Source: Enterocloster aldenensis (GTDB lineage Bacteria > Bacillota > Clostridia > Lachnospirales > Lachnospiraceae). Taken from it: DNA of 64,000 nt. Numbering within the stretch: the stretch's first letter is position 1; each line of letters starts with the position of its first letter. Made by a program: the position numbers and the translations under genes. The notes under the pieces were generated by a model. That model did not search any database. It had not been told where the DNA came from and worked only from the letters and a program-made list of their open reading frames with translations. The stretch is taken from positions 186,001 through 250,000 of the forward strand of contig NZ_QVEX01000003.1 in NCBI RefSeq assembly GCF_003434055.1, given 5' to 3'. Positions 52,724 through 60,930 of the stretch are shown here, one piece after another.

Positions 52724-53377
52724 ATGAATGTCCGTGTTTTATCAGGTACCCCGCTGTTCCAGGGAATCAAGGAGCAGGAGATAGAGGCCATGCTGCAGTG
52801 CCTTTCTGCTGAGGAAAAAGAGTTTGAAAAGGACGCCTATCTCTACAGGACAGGGGATATCACGGGACGTCTGGGGATTGTGATGGAGGGGTCTGTCAAT
52901 ATTGTGAAGGATGATGTGTGGGGGAACCGGAAAATCATTGAGAACATCGGACAGGGCCAGATTTTTGCAGAGACATATGCGTGTCTTAAGGGGGAGGCCA
53001 TGATGGTGGATGTGCAGGCCTCCGAACCCACAAAGGTGCTGTTCGTGGATGTCAGGCGCATCCTGACCACATGTCCTTCTGCCTGCGATTTCCACGCCAG
53101 GCTGATACGCAGCCTGATGTATGTGCTGGCCCATAAGAACCTGGTCCTCACAAAGAAGATGGATGTGATCACACCCAAGTCCCTCAGGGAGCGGGTGCTG
53201 GTTTACCTGTCCCAGGAATCGGTAAAGCAGGGGAACCGGACGGTCACGGTTCCTTTTAACAGGCAGCAGATGGCGGATTATCTGTCCGTGGACAGAAGCG
53301 CCCTGTCCGGGGAACTTTCTAAAATGCAGAAGGAAGGCGTGATTGCCTATGAGAAGAACCGCTTTACGGTTCTGTGA
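52724..53377 (+). CDS. Crp/Fnr-family regulator (possible HcpR-type)
   Basis: A 217-residue regulator with cyclic-nucleotide-binding-like sensor (about 5-115; LFQGIKEQEIEAML, YRTGDITGRLGIVMEGSVNI, GQIFAETYACL) and a C-terminal winged helix (about 145-217; LRERVLVYLSQES, TVPFNRQQMADYLSVDRSAL, LSKMQKEGVIAY). No Fnr-like N-terminal Cys cluster is visible, so it does not bind 4Fe-4S the Fnr way; HcpR proteins of anaerobes may sense NO via haem. GAAAGGAG precedes the ATG at 52724. Divergent hcp suggests a nitrosative-stress circuit. Confidence 0.9.
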   Translation: MNVRVLSGTPLFQGIKEQEIEAMLQCLSAEEKEFEKDAYLYRTGDITGRLGIVMEGSVNIVKDDVWGNRKIIENIGQGQIFAETYACLKGEAMMVDVQASEPTKVLFVDVRRILTTCPSACDFHARLIRSLMYVLAHKNLVLTKKMDVITPKSLRERVLVYLSQESVKQGNRTVTVPFNRQQMADYLSVDRSALSGELSKMQKEGVIAYEKNRFTVL

Positions 53378-53422
53378 GGGTCCTGTAACCATCTGTAATC
53401 AGGCATTGGCAGGAATTACCAC

Positions 53423-53451
53423 TTGAAATCGAACATACGTTCCTGTATAGT
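53423..53451 (+). promoter_or_regulatory. SOS promoter with LexA box
   Basis: TTGAAA (-35, 53423-53428) and TATAGT (-10, 53446-53451) with a 17-bp spacer. The spacer and -35 border contain CGAACATACGTTCC (53430-53443), which matches the Gram-positive LexA operator CGAAC-N4-GTTCG/C. LexA bound there would block polymerase, making the downstream pair DNA-damage inducible. Confidence 0.92.
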
Positions 53452-53471
53452 GAAAACAGGAGGTGAGGGTA

Positions 53472-53741
53472 ATGGCTGCATTGAACATACCCATACAGCT
53501 GGTTGGGGCGTGCAGCACGCTGGGCGACATGACGCCGTTGTGGTTCCGGTATGAGAATGAGGAACACGCAGTTGTTACAGTTAAGGTGGAGGAAGTTGTT
53601 TCATCAAAGGAAGAAAGATACTGCGGAATGGATTATATCAGCTTTGTGTGCTGGGCGGCAGCAGAAGGGCAGAGACGGCTCATTGAACTGCGCTACCGGG
53701 TGTCCACCCACAAGTGGTCATTGTTCCGGACTTTATCATAG
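53472..53741 (+). CDS. Unknown 89-aa protein co-regulated with a Y-family polymerase
   Basis: An 89-residue soluble protein (ALNIPIQLVGACSTLGDMTP, LWFRYENEEHAVVTVKVEEV, YCGMDYISFVCWAAAEGQRR) with no recognised family. It has a strong AGGAGGTGAG site and is the first gene behind the LexA-controlled promoter, 21 bases before the polymerase. In Bacillus, YolD-like small proteins precede Y-family polymerases and aid their function; this one occupies the same place but its sequence was not recognised as YolD. Confidence 0.85.
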   Translation: MAALNIPIQLVGACSTLGDMTPLWFRYENEEHAVVTVKVEEVVSSKEERYCGMDYISFVCWAAAEGQRRLIELRYRVSTHKWSLFRTLS

Positions 53742-53762
53742 GAGGATGGACAGGAAGGGAAG

Positions 53763-55076
53763 ATGGAGGAATTGTGGTATCACGTAGATGTCAACAGTGC
53801 GTTCCTGAGCTGGAGCGCTGCCCATGAGATCTGGATTAAGGGCGGGGACCTGGACCTGCGCACCGTGCCGTCCGTGATAGGGGGAAATGAAAAGGACCGC
53901 CACGGCATCGTGCTGGCCAAGTCGGGACCGGCGGCCCGGTTTGGCATCAGGACCGGGGAGACCCTGGTGGAAGCCAGGAACAAGTGCCCGGGGCTTATCA
54001 TAGCGCCGCCGGAGTATGACCTGTATGTACAATGCTCCAGGGCCCTTATACAACTTCTGGGCAGGTATTCCCACCATATCCACCAGTACAGCATTGATGA
54101 GGCCTTCTGCGCCATGGACGGCACAAAGAACCTGTGGGGGAATCCGGTGGCCTTTGCGCAGCAGATTGGGGCGGAAATCCGCCGTACCCTGGGATTCACG
54201 GTTAATATCGGGGTTTCGGATAACAAGCTGCTGGCCAAGATGGCATCGGAGCTCCAGAAGCCTGACAAGGTACACACCTTGTTTAAGGACGAAATCCCAA
54301 AGAAAATGTGGCCCCTGCCGGTGGAGGACCTGTTCTGGGTGGGGCGCGCCGCCAGCCGGAAGCTGAAGGCTCTTGGGATCCGCACCATCGGGGATCTGGC
54401 GGCAGCGGACCGCGGTCTGGTGGGACGGCATTTGAAAAAGCATGGGGAGTTTATCTGGGACTACGCCAATGGCAGGGATAACTCCCCTTTTTTGCAGGAA
54501 CGGCCTGAGAATAAGGGATATGGGAATTCCATGACAATTCCCATGGATGTGACGGATGCGGATACGGCCCGCCAGGTCATCCTTTCCCTCACGGAGACAG
54601 TGTGCGCCAGGCTGAGGGCAGATGGGATGAAGGCGGGCTGTGTGGGCATATCCATCACGGACCGGGATTTCAGGCATGCCTCCCGCCAGCGGACCCTGGT
54701 CTCGGCCACCCATACCACCTTTGAGATATACCGGGCGGCCTGCCTGATATTTGAAGACCTGTGGGACCGTGCGCCCATCCGCCAGATGGGGGTCCACACC
54801 AGCCGGGTTACCCATGACACGGCCTATCAGTACAACCTGTTCGATATGGACCGTTATGAGAAGTACGCCAGGCTGGATGAAGCCATTGACGGGATACGCA
54901 GCCGGTACGGCGAGGACTCTGTCATGCGGGCCGTGTTTCTCGGCGGGAGCCTGCCCCACATGGGCGGCGGGATTGACAAGGCCAAAAGGACCGGGATGAC
55001 CAAGCCCCTGCCTTATTGCCCTTCAGATACAGCGGAAGATGGGGCCGGCCCGGCCTGTCCTGCGGTACGGGCATAG
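53763..55076 (+). CDS. Y-family DNA polymerase (UmuC/DinB-like)
   Basis: A 437-residue translesion polymerase used in SOS mutagenesis. Catalytic carboxylates: Asp9 in HVDVNSAF and Asp112-Glu113 in YSIDEAF. A helix-hairpin-helix thumb (RKLKALGIRTIGDLAAAD) and little-finger domain follow, and a sliding-clamp motif QYNLFD lies at 356-361. Longer than DinB (about 350); closer to UmuC/UvrX-like phage-borne forms. It follows the LexA-regulated small gene. The C-terminal 21 codons overlap the convergent transporter gene by 64 bp. Confidence 0.95.
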   Translation: MEELWYHVDVNSAFLSWSAAHEIWIKGGDLDLRTVPSVIGGNEKDRHGIVLAKSGPAARFGIRTGETLVEARNKCPGLIIAPPEYDLYVQCSRALIQLLGRYSHHIHQYSIDEAFCAMDGTKNLWGNPVAFAQQIGAEIRRTLGFTVNIGVSDNKLLAKMASELQKPDKVHTLFKDEIPKKMWPLPVEDLFWVGRAASRKLKALGIRTIGDLAAADRGLVGRHLKKHGEFIWDYANGRDNSPFLQERPENKGYGNSMTIPMDVTDADTARQVILSLTETVCARLRADGMKAGCVGISITDRDFRHASRQRTLVSATHTTFEIYRAACLIFEDLWDRAPIRQMGVHTSRVTHDTAYQYNLFDMDRYEKYARLDEAIDGIRSRYGEDSVMRAVFLGGSLPHMGGGIDKAKRTGMTKPLPYCPSDTAEDGAGPACPAVRA

Positions 55077-55990
55077 ATGTTGGCAAGGACTGCGCCGGAT
55101 ATATTGTGCCATACGCTGAACACGGCGCCCGGTATGGTTGCCAGGGGATACTGGGCAAAATGGGTGGCTGCCAGGGAAGTGGCAAGACCTGAGTTCTGCA
55201 TCCCCACTTCGATGGAGATGGCCCTGCATTTGCTGGAATCCAGCTTTAAGAGCTTTCCGATGGAGAATCCCAGGAAGTAGCCCAGGACATTGTGCAGGAT
55301 GACAACACCCACAATCAGCAGCCCGCTGGTCATGATCTTGGAGGAATTGGCGCTTACCACGGCGGCCACGATGGCTACGATGGCCGTGGTGGAAATCAGG
55401 GGCAGGATTTCAACCACATTCTGGGTAAAGCGTGAGAAGAAATGGTTGATGATGAATCCGGCGGCAATTGGTACGATCACCACCTTGATGATGGAGAGGA
55501 ACATGCTTGCCATATTGACATCCACCTTGGCGCCCGCATACACATAGGTCAGCAGGGGCGTCAGAAACGGCGCAAGCACGGTGGAGACCGCGGTCATGCC
55601 CACGGACAGGGGAACATCGCCCTTGGACAGGTAGGTCATGACATTGGATGAGGTGCCGCCCGGACAGGTGCCTACCAGGATGACTCCGATGGCCAGTTCC
55701 GGGGAAAGGCGGAACAGCCTGGTCAGCAGGAATGCCAGAAGGGGCATGATGGTGAACTGTGCAATACATCCCAGCACCACGTCCTTGGGGCGGGAGAAAA
55801 CCACCTTGAAATCACCTGGTCTTAAGGTGAGTCCCATGCCGAACATGACGATGCCTAAAAGGGTGTTTACATAGGAGGTCTTGATGAAACTGACAGAGCC
55901 GGGCGCCAGCAGGGCCAGGGCCGCCACGGCGATGACGATTACCGCCATATTCTGTCCAAAGAAGTTACTGAGTTTTTTGAGTGCATTCAT
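55013..55990 (-). CDS. BASS-family (bile acid:sodium symporter-like) transporter
   Basis: A 325-residue, roughly 10-helix sodium-coupled transporter. Typical: FGMGLTLRPGDFKVV, VGTCPGGTSSNVMTYLSKGD (the substrate/sodium site) and SIEVGMQNSGLATSLA. Family members import bile acids, pantothenate precursors or 2-oxo acids. The upstream T-box suggests that this one is tied to amino-acid supply, perhaps moving a branched-chain 2-oxo acid, but this is inferred. GGGAGAATG precedes the ATG at 55990. The 3' end overlaps the polymerase gene. Confidence 0.93.
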   Translation of the reverse strand: MNALKKLSNFFGQNMAVIVIAVAALALLAPGSVSFIKTSYVNTLLGIVMFGMGLTLRPGDFKVVFSRPKDVVLGCIAQFTIMPLLAFLLTRLFRLSPELAIGVILVGTCPGGTSSNVMTYLSKGDVPLSVGMTAVSTVLAPFLTPLLTYVYAGAKVDVNMASMFLSIIKVVIVPIAAGFIINHFFSRFTQNVVEILPLISTTAIVAIVAAVVSANSSKIMTSGLLIVGVVILHNVLGYFLGFSIGKLLKLDSSKCRAISIEVGMQNSGLATSLAATHFAQYPLATIPGAVFSVWHNISGAVLANIYARTAGQAGPAPSSAVSEGQ

Positions 55991-56090
55991 GATACATTCT
56001 CCCTTCGGTTTCTTTTGTTGGGCCACAGCAGGCTTTGGGGACACATTGCACAGATGACGGGAATGGATGTCCAAATTACTCCCTGGGAAA

Positions 56091-56385
56091 TGAAAAGGCC
56101 CCTGTCTCCTGTTATTCTTAGAGACAAAGGCCTGAAAATCCCTCTGCGGTACCACTCTGATTGCTGCCAACCGGCAACCCCTTAGCCACATCCGACAATG
56201 TGTAACGGTATAACGGCCGCCGTCCGTCCGGACTTACTTCTAAATAAGGCTGGCACGGTGTGCCAGGTTCTGCCCGGAAGCTCAGGGGTGATATTCCCCG
56301 GTCCATTCCTGCTGCCTTCCACCAACCGGCAGCTCTCTGAAAGGATGGTTCCGGATACTTTTCCCCGTCTTAGCCTGCTGTAACT
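56091..56385 (-). promoter_or_regulatory. T-box leader, apparent isoleucine (AUC) specifier
   Basis: The T-box element AGAGTGGTACCGCAG (minus strand, 56158-56144 area) precedes a terminator: GGCCTTTGTCTC pairs with GAGACAGGGGCC (56132-56097) then TTTTCATTT. Upstream is the Stem I 5' region with AGAGAG (56338-56333) and CCGGTTGGTGGAA, and the specifier region GAATATCACC...TGAGC (56296-56287). Reading GAA-N-codon-ACC gives AUC, isoleucine. Uncharged tRNA-Ile should favour read-through into the BASS transporter gene. Confidence 0.85.
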
Positions 56386-56403
56386 CTTTAACTGATTGAT
56401 GTG

Positions 56404-56432
56404 ATTTTACTGCGGCGTGTGAAAAAAGTCAA
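56404..56432 (-). promoter_or_regulatory. Promoter for the T-box transcript
   Basis: Minus strand TTGACT (56432-56427) and TAAAAT (56409-56404) with 17-bp spacing, each 5/6 to consensus. It lies just beyond the end of the AraC gene. Confidence 0.8.
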
Positions 56433-56449
56433 TAAAAAAATAAAATCCG

Positions 56450-57313
56450 TTACTCTTCAATATCGCCGTCCTTCCAGCGTCTGCGGTATTCCCTGGGCGT
56501 CATTCCCGTTTTTTTCTTAAAAACCTTGGTAAAATAATTTGCATCGGAAAACCCGGTTTCCTGAGCCAGGTTTGAAATGGATCCTGAGGTGGTGCGGATC
56601 AGGAAGCAGGCCGTGGATACACGGCGCTCCTGGATATAATCCGTGATGTTCCTGCCGGTGACATTTTTGTACGTGGTGCTTAAGTAGGCGGAACTCATAA
56701 AAACATGCTGGGCAATGTCTTTTAGGGGAAGGGGACCGGAAATATTCTGGTTGATATAGTTTTCCACCTTTTTTATGACTTCATGGTATTCCAGGGAAAA
56801 GACCTTTTCGTCCAGGAGACGGCTGTTGATCATTCCGGCCACTAATTTTATCCCTTCCACTGCCTCTGTGCCGATTAACGGTTGGGAGTGGTATTTTTTA
56901 TATAATGCATCTGGCTCTGTTTCACATAACAGGGCCAGTTTCCTGGCATATTCTTTGTCCAGTCCTGCTTCCTTGGTGCGGAACTGTCCGATGATCAGGA
57001 AACCGATATAGATATTGTCAATGTATACCGGATATGCGACCTCAATCAGGCCGGCGTGGCAATGGTAGGCATAGGCGTTCTTCTGCCTGGAGCACTGCTG
57101 GTCCGCCTGCTGGTCACAATGTGCACAGAAGGCGTTGGTGGCAGGACAGCGCTCCATGGCGTAACAGAAGGGAAGGTTCCGCTTGGACGCCCCAAACCAC
57201 TGCTTGGATTCCGTTGCATAAAAAAGCACCGGAGTTTTTAAAAGTTTAGATATGGGATTTAAAATGGAACCCATTTTTGTTGTATTGATATGGACCCTGC
57301 ATGTCTGCACCAA
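56450..57313 (-). CDS. PocR-domain AraC-family regulator
   Basis: A 287-residue regulator. The N-terminal half (about 15-165; SKLLKTPVLFYATES, CPATNAFCAHCDQQAD, AYHCHAGLIEVAYPVYIDN, YIGFLIIGQFRTKE) matches the PocR sensory domain; the C-terminal 100 residues are a two-helix-turn-helix AraC domain (LKDIAQHVFMSSAYLSTTYK, FSDANYFTKVFKKKTGMTPREYR). It probably activates the divergent sugar transporter operon. The start is uncertain: a TTG at 57313 or the next GTG follow a GGGAGGGGGG; an ATG at residue 14 lacks a site. Confidence 0.9.
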   Translation of the reverse strand: MVQTCRVHINTTKMGSILNPISKLLKTPVLFYATESKQWFGASKRNLPFCYAMERCPATNAFCAHCDQQADQQCSRQKNAYAYHCHAGLIEVAYPVYIDNIYIGFLIIGQFRTKEAGLDKEYARKLALLCETEPDALYKKYHSQPLIGTEAVEGIKLVAGMINSRLLDEKVFSLEYHEVIKKVENYINQNISGPLPLKDIAQHVFMSSAYLSTTYKNVTGRNITDYIQERRVSTACFLIRTTSGSISNLAQETGFSDANYFTKVFKKKTGMTPREYRRRWKDGDIEE

Positions 57314-57380
57314 AGCCGCCCCCCTCCCGGAATGCTGTTATCAGTTCTATTATTGTACCACGATCCTTTGAGAAAAAGTA

Positions 57381-57406
57381 GTAAAATTTTACGTTTATAA
57401 TAAACG
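57381..57406. promoter_or_regulatory. Two adjacent palindromes in the divergent araC / ABC transporter gap
   Basis: GTAAAATTTTAC (57381-57392) and CGTTTATAATAAACG (57392-57406) adjoin in the 396-bp gap between the AraC-type regulator and the binding protein. They lie close to the regulator start, so they may be operator sites. A further AT-rich, unremarkable stretch follows to 57614. Confidence 0.5.
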
Positions 57407-57614
57407 GTAAAATCAATTCCGAAACCTGGAAAACCCGTTAGGAATGATACTTTTTCCATGCTGGAAATAGTAATTTATTTTTGGGATTCCATACGTCCGC
57501 TGATCCGGGAATAGGGAATACATGATTTTATTTTCATCCTGGGACAGGAACAGGTCCCTGTGACAGAAAAATATTACTATTTTTACGCCATTGCCTCCAG
57601 TCCGTATCCGCAAT

Positions 57615-57643
57615 TTGCAGGTGCGGTCCTATCTTGCTATAAT
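57615..57643 (+). promoter_or_regulatory. Promoter for the sugar ABC transporter operon
   Basis: TTGCAG (-35) and TATAAT (-10) with 17-bp spacing, about 70 bases before the binding-protein ATG. Confidence 0.65.
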
Positions 57644-57709
57644 ACCCTTGTACACTGAGGGTAAGTGTGTATAATTATACCAATTCACAACAAAGGAGAA
57701 TGGGATATT

Positions 57710-59038
57710 ATGTTAAGAAAGTCAATGGCAGCCCTTTTGGCGGCAGCGATGGTAATGTCCGCACTGACCGGGTGTTCCGGTTCCAATGACAGCGCGGATC
57801 CGGTAAAAGAACCCCAGGCATCCCAGTCAGCATCAGAGGGCGCAAAGGATGGATCGGATGAAGTAGTGTTAACCATGTGGTATTGGAAGAACAGCATACG
57901 GGAGGACCTGATTGCGCAGGTATCGGAACAGTTTCCGGGAGTCACCATCCGGGCAGAGCTGTTTTCCGCTGATGATATAGAAGAGAAGATCAACACCACC
58001 ATTGCAAGCGGCGGGGAACTGCCGGACCTGCTTCCCATGGATGACTGGATTGCCAACCTTCTCCAGTATCCGGATATGTTTGTTGACCTGTATGAGGCTC
58101 CCTGCAATGCAAAGGAGATAGAAGACCAGTACGTGGAGTGGAAGTGGAAACGCGGGGAAACCGTTGACGGCAGGCTCATAGCCCTTCCCATGGACATCGG
58201 GCCTACCTGCATGTTCTATAATGCAAGCCTGTTTGAGGCGGCAGGGCTTCCCACGGAACCGGCTGATGTGGCGGCTGCCATGTCCACCTGGGAGGATGCA
58301 TATGCGGCAGCCGGGAAGCTGCAGGAAGCAGCCCCGGATGTAAAGATGTTTGATTTCATGGGGCATCTGTTCGTGGCCGCGTTGGGGCAGCAGCCCCAGC
58401 ACATGATTGATGAAGAGGGGAACTTCATTGCTGACCAGGATCATATCAGGCAGGCGTTCATGACGGCAGTGGAAGGAAAGCCCTATGTGTATGGCGGCGA
58501 CACCGAATGGTCCTCAGAGTGGGCGGCATCGCTGAACAACGGGGATGTGGCTGCTTTCGTGGGCGCTGTGTGGATGAAACCCGAGCTTCAGGATGCTGCG
58601 CCGGATACGGCCGGACAGTGGAGGGTGACCACCGCGCCAGGCGGGGCCGGCAATGTGGGCGGCTCTTCCATTGGCATTACCAGGAATTGTAAAAATGTAG
58701 AGACAGCGTACAAGGTGCTGACCTGGATGACCAACACGGAGAACCAGGTGGAGTCCCTGGAACAGCTGGGCCTGTTCCCGTCCCTGATTTCTGCCCTGGA
58801 TGACCCTGCCTTGATGTACGAGGAGGAATTTTTCGGGAACCAGGTTGCGAATGAGTATTTTGTTAAGGCCGCAAAGGACATCAAGGATTATTATTATCCT
58901 CCCAACTACAGCTCCTACCAGTCTGCATTTGAACAGCAGCTCCTACTGGTACAGGACCAGGACAAGGATCCTGAGGAGGCATTGGCGGATGCGGTAAATG
59001 AGGCAAAACAGATTTATGATTTGGAATACATGAAATAA
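57710..59038 (+). CDS. Sugar ABC transporter substrate-binding lipoprotein
   Basis: A 442-residue lipoprotein with lipobox LTGC (Cys22) and a Ser/Asp/Ala linker, then a family 1 binding-protein fold (VVLTMWYWKNSIREDLI, GGELPDLLPMDDWIANLLQY, IALPMDIGPTCMFYNASLFE, GGAGNVGGSSIGITRNCKN). It captures a carbohydrate outside the cell and delivers it to the two permeases that follow. The ATG at 57710 has AAAGGAG upstream; the longer frame (57665) lacks a site. Ligand unknown; the GH2 enzyme points to a beta-galactoside or beta-glucuronide. Confidence 0.95.
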   Translation: MLRKSMAALLAAAMVMSALTGCSGSNDSADPVKEPQASQSASEGAKDGSDEVVLTMWYWKNSIREDLIAQVSEQFPGVTIRAELFSADDIEEKINTTIASGGELPDLLPMDDWIANLLQYPDMFVDLYEAPCNAKEIEDQYVEWKWKRGETVDGRLIALPMDIGPTCMFYNASLFEAAGLPTEPADVAAAMSTWEDAYAAAGKLQEAAPDVKMFDFMGHLFVAALGQQPQHMIDEEGNFIADQDHIRQAFMTAVEGKPYVYGGDTEWSSEWAASLNNGDVAAFVGAVWMKPELQDAAPDTAGQWRVTTAPGGAGNVGGSSIGITRNCKNVETAYKVLTWMTNTENQVESLEQLGLFPSLISALDDPALMYEEEFFGNQVANEYFVKAAKDIKDYYYPPNYSSYQSAFEQQLLLVQDQDKDPEEALADAVNEAKQIYDLEYMK

Positions 59039-59139
59039 ACTGATGGTATGGGCCGCTGCCAAGGTGGCCCATCGTTTGATTCTGCCCTGGATGATCGGAT
59101 GATCTGCATGAAAGGGCAGGCCGTGGAGGAAAACAATCA

Positions 59140-60069
59140 ATGAGGCAAAGGATGAAACCACAGGAAGATTATGGGAAAAGGTTCCGGGGATTACTCCATG
59201 ACATATATAAAAACAGGATGATATACCTGTTGATCAGCCCTTTCTTTTTCATATACGGGCTATTCTGGATATTTCCCATTTTCTATTCTTTTTTCCTTTC
59301 ATTCCATAAATGGGGAGGGGTGGGGGAGAAGAAGTTTGTAGGGCTTTTTTATTTCCAGCATCTTTTACAGGACAGCACCTTCCTGCTGTCAATCAAGAAC
59401 ACGCTGATTATATGGGTGCTGTCCACCATTCCCATGGTCGTTATTGCAGTCATACTGGCATTCCTGCTGAACGGCGCGTTTTTAAAGGGAAAGAATTTTT
59501 TCCGTACCGTGTACTATCTGCCCAATATCACCTCAACCGTGGCCATTGCCATTGTGTTTGCCAATATATTCGGCAACAAATATGGAATACTCAACTTCCT
59601 GATCAGCCGTCTGGGGTTTGACCCGGTTCAGTGGATGTCCCTTACCTGGGGCGTGCATGTGGCCATTGCGGCCATTGTCATATGGAGGTGGACCGGCTAT
59701 AACGCCATCATCCTCCTGGCCGGGCTGCAGAAGATATCCAGCTCCCTTTACGAGGCGGCCAGCCTGGACGGGGCGTCCACATTCCAGATATTCCGCTACA
59801 TCACGGTGCCGCTGCTGAACCCGGTCATCCAGTTTGTGGTAATCACCTCCACCATCGGAGGATGGCAGCTGTTTGCAGAAGCCCAGATGCTGGTGGGAAC
59901 AGCAGGCGGGATTGGAAAGAGCGGCATGACGGTGGTGCTGTATCTTTATAACCAGGCTTTTGGCAACCGGCAGTTCGGCTACGGTTCGGCCATTTCCTGG
60001 GCCCTGGTGGTAATCATCGGCTTCTGCTCCCTGATTAACTGGCTGCTTACCAGACGGGAGGTGGACTGA
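59140..60069 (+). CDS. Sugar ABC transporter permease (MalF/UgpA-type)
   Basis: A 309-residue permease with six helices and the EAA loop YEAASLDGASTFQIFRYI, which contacts the ATPase. Pairs with the next permease. No ABC ATPase gene is in the operon, so a shared ATPase (MsmX-like) encoded elsewhere probably powers the system. GGAGG precedes the ATG. Confidence 0.95.
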   Translation: MRQRMKPQEDYGKRFRGLLHDIYKNRMIYLLISPFFFIYGLFWIFPIFYSFFLSFHKWGGVGEKKFVGLFYFQHLLQDSTFLLSIKNTLIIWVLSTIPMVVIAVILAFLLNGAFLKGKNFFRTVYYLPNITSTVAIAIVFANIFGNKYGILNFLISRLGFDPVQWMSLTWGVHVAIAAIVIWRWTGYNAIILLAGLQKISSSLYEAASLDGASTFQIFRYITVPLLNPVIQFVVITSTIGGWQLFAEAQMLVGTAGGIGKSGMTVVLYLYNQAFGNRQFGYGSAISWALVVIIGFCSLINWLLTRREVD

Positions 60070-60070
60070 T

Positions 60071-60904
60071 ATGACCATGAACAACGTGATATCCAAAATC
60101 CTTTTGTATGGATTCATCATCCTGGGGGCGCTTGTATCCCTGTTCCCCTTTTACTGGCTGGCGGTCATGGCCACCAACAGTTCGGCGGCATTCATGCGGT
60201 TCCCGCCGGTCATGGTGTTCGGCGGGCAGTTCATGACAAACATGACCAATCTTTTAAGCTCCATCCAGTTTGGCCGGGCTATGTTCAACACCTTTGTGGT
60301 GGCGGTATGCAAGACCGCGGGGGGAGTGTTCTTCTGCTCCCTGGCTTCCTTTTACTTTGCAAAGTTTAAGTTCCCCGGCCGGCGTTTTTTATTTGCACTG
60401 TGCCTGGTGACCATGATGATCCCGCCCCAGCTTAACCTGATTCCCCAGCTGATCATCATGAATAAATTGGGCTGGCTCTCCACCTTCAAGGCGCTGATCC
60501 TTCCAGGACTGATTCCTGCCTTTGGCATCTACTGGATGAACCAGTACTGCATTGGGTCCATACACGACGACCTGATCCACTCTGCCAGGATTGACGGCTG
60601 CGGCACCTTTGGCCTGTTCCTCCATGTGGGGCTTCCCATCATGGTTCCTGGCTGTGCCTTCCTATGCATTTATATATTCATGGACAGCTGGAATGATTAT
60701 CTGTGGCCCCTGATTGTAACCAACGATTCCAGGAGGAATACCCTCCAGGTGGCCCTGGCCCAGCTCCAGGGTGCGTACAACAGTACGGATTACGGCATGG
60801 TCATGTGCGGCGTCCTTCTGGCCACATTGCCGCTGTTCATTATATTCCTGCTGTTCAGCCGACAGTTTACGGCAGATATCACGGCAGGCGCAATCAAATC
60901 ATAA
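60071..60904 (+). CDS. Sugar ABC transporter permease (MalG/UgpE-type)
   Basis: A 277-residue permease with six helices and a divergent EAA loop (HSARIDGCGTFGLFLHVG). Starts one base after the first permease's stop behind GGGAGGTGG. Second transmembrane subunit of the importer. Confidence 0.95.
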   Translation: MTMNNVISKILLYGFIILGALVSLFPFYWLAVMATNSSAAFMRFPPVMVFGGQFMTNMTNLLSSIQFGRAMFNTFVVAVCKTAGGVFFCSLASFYFAKFKFPGRRFLFALCLVTMMIPPQLNLIPQLIIMNKLGWLSTFKALILPGLIPAFGIYWMNQYCIGSIHDDLIHSARIDGCGTFGLFLHVGLPIMVPGCAFLCIYIFMDSWNDYLWPLIVTNDSRRNTLQVALAQLQGAYNSTDYGMVMCGVLLATLPLFIIFLLFSRQFTADITAGAIKS

Positions 60905-60930
60905 AATGGGAAAGATGAGGGAAAGATAAA

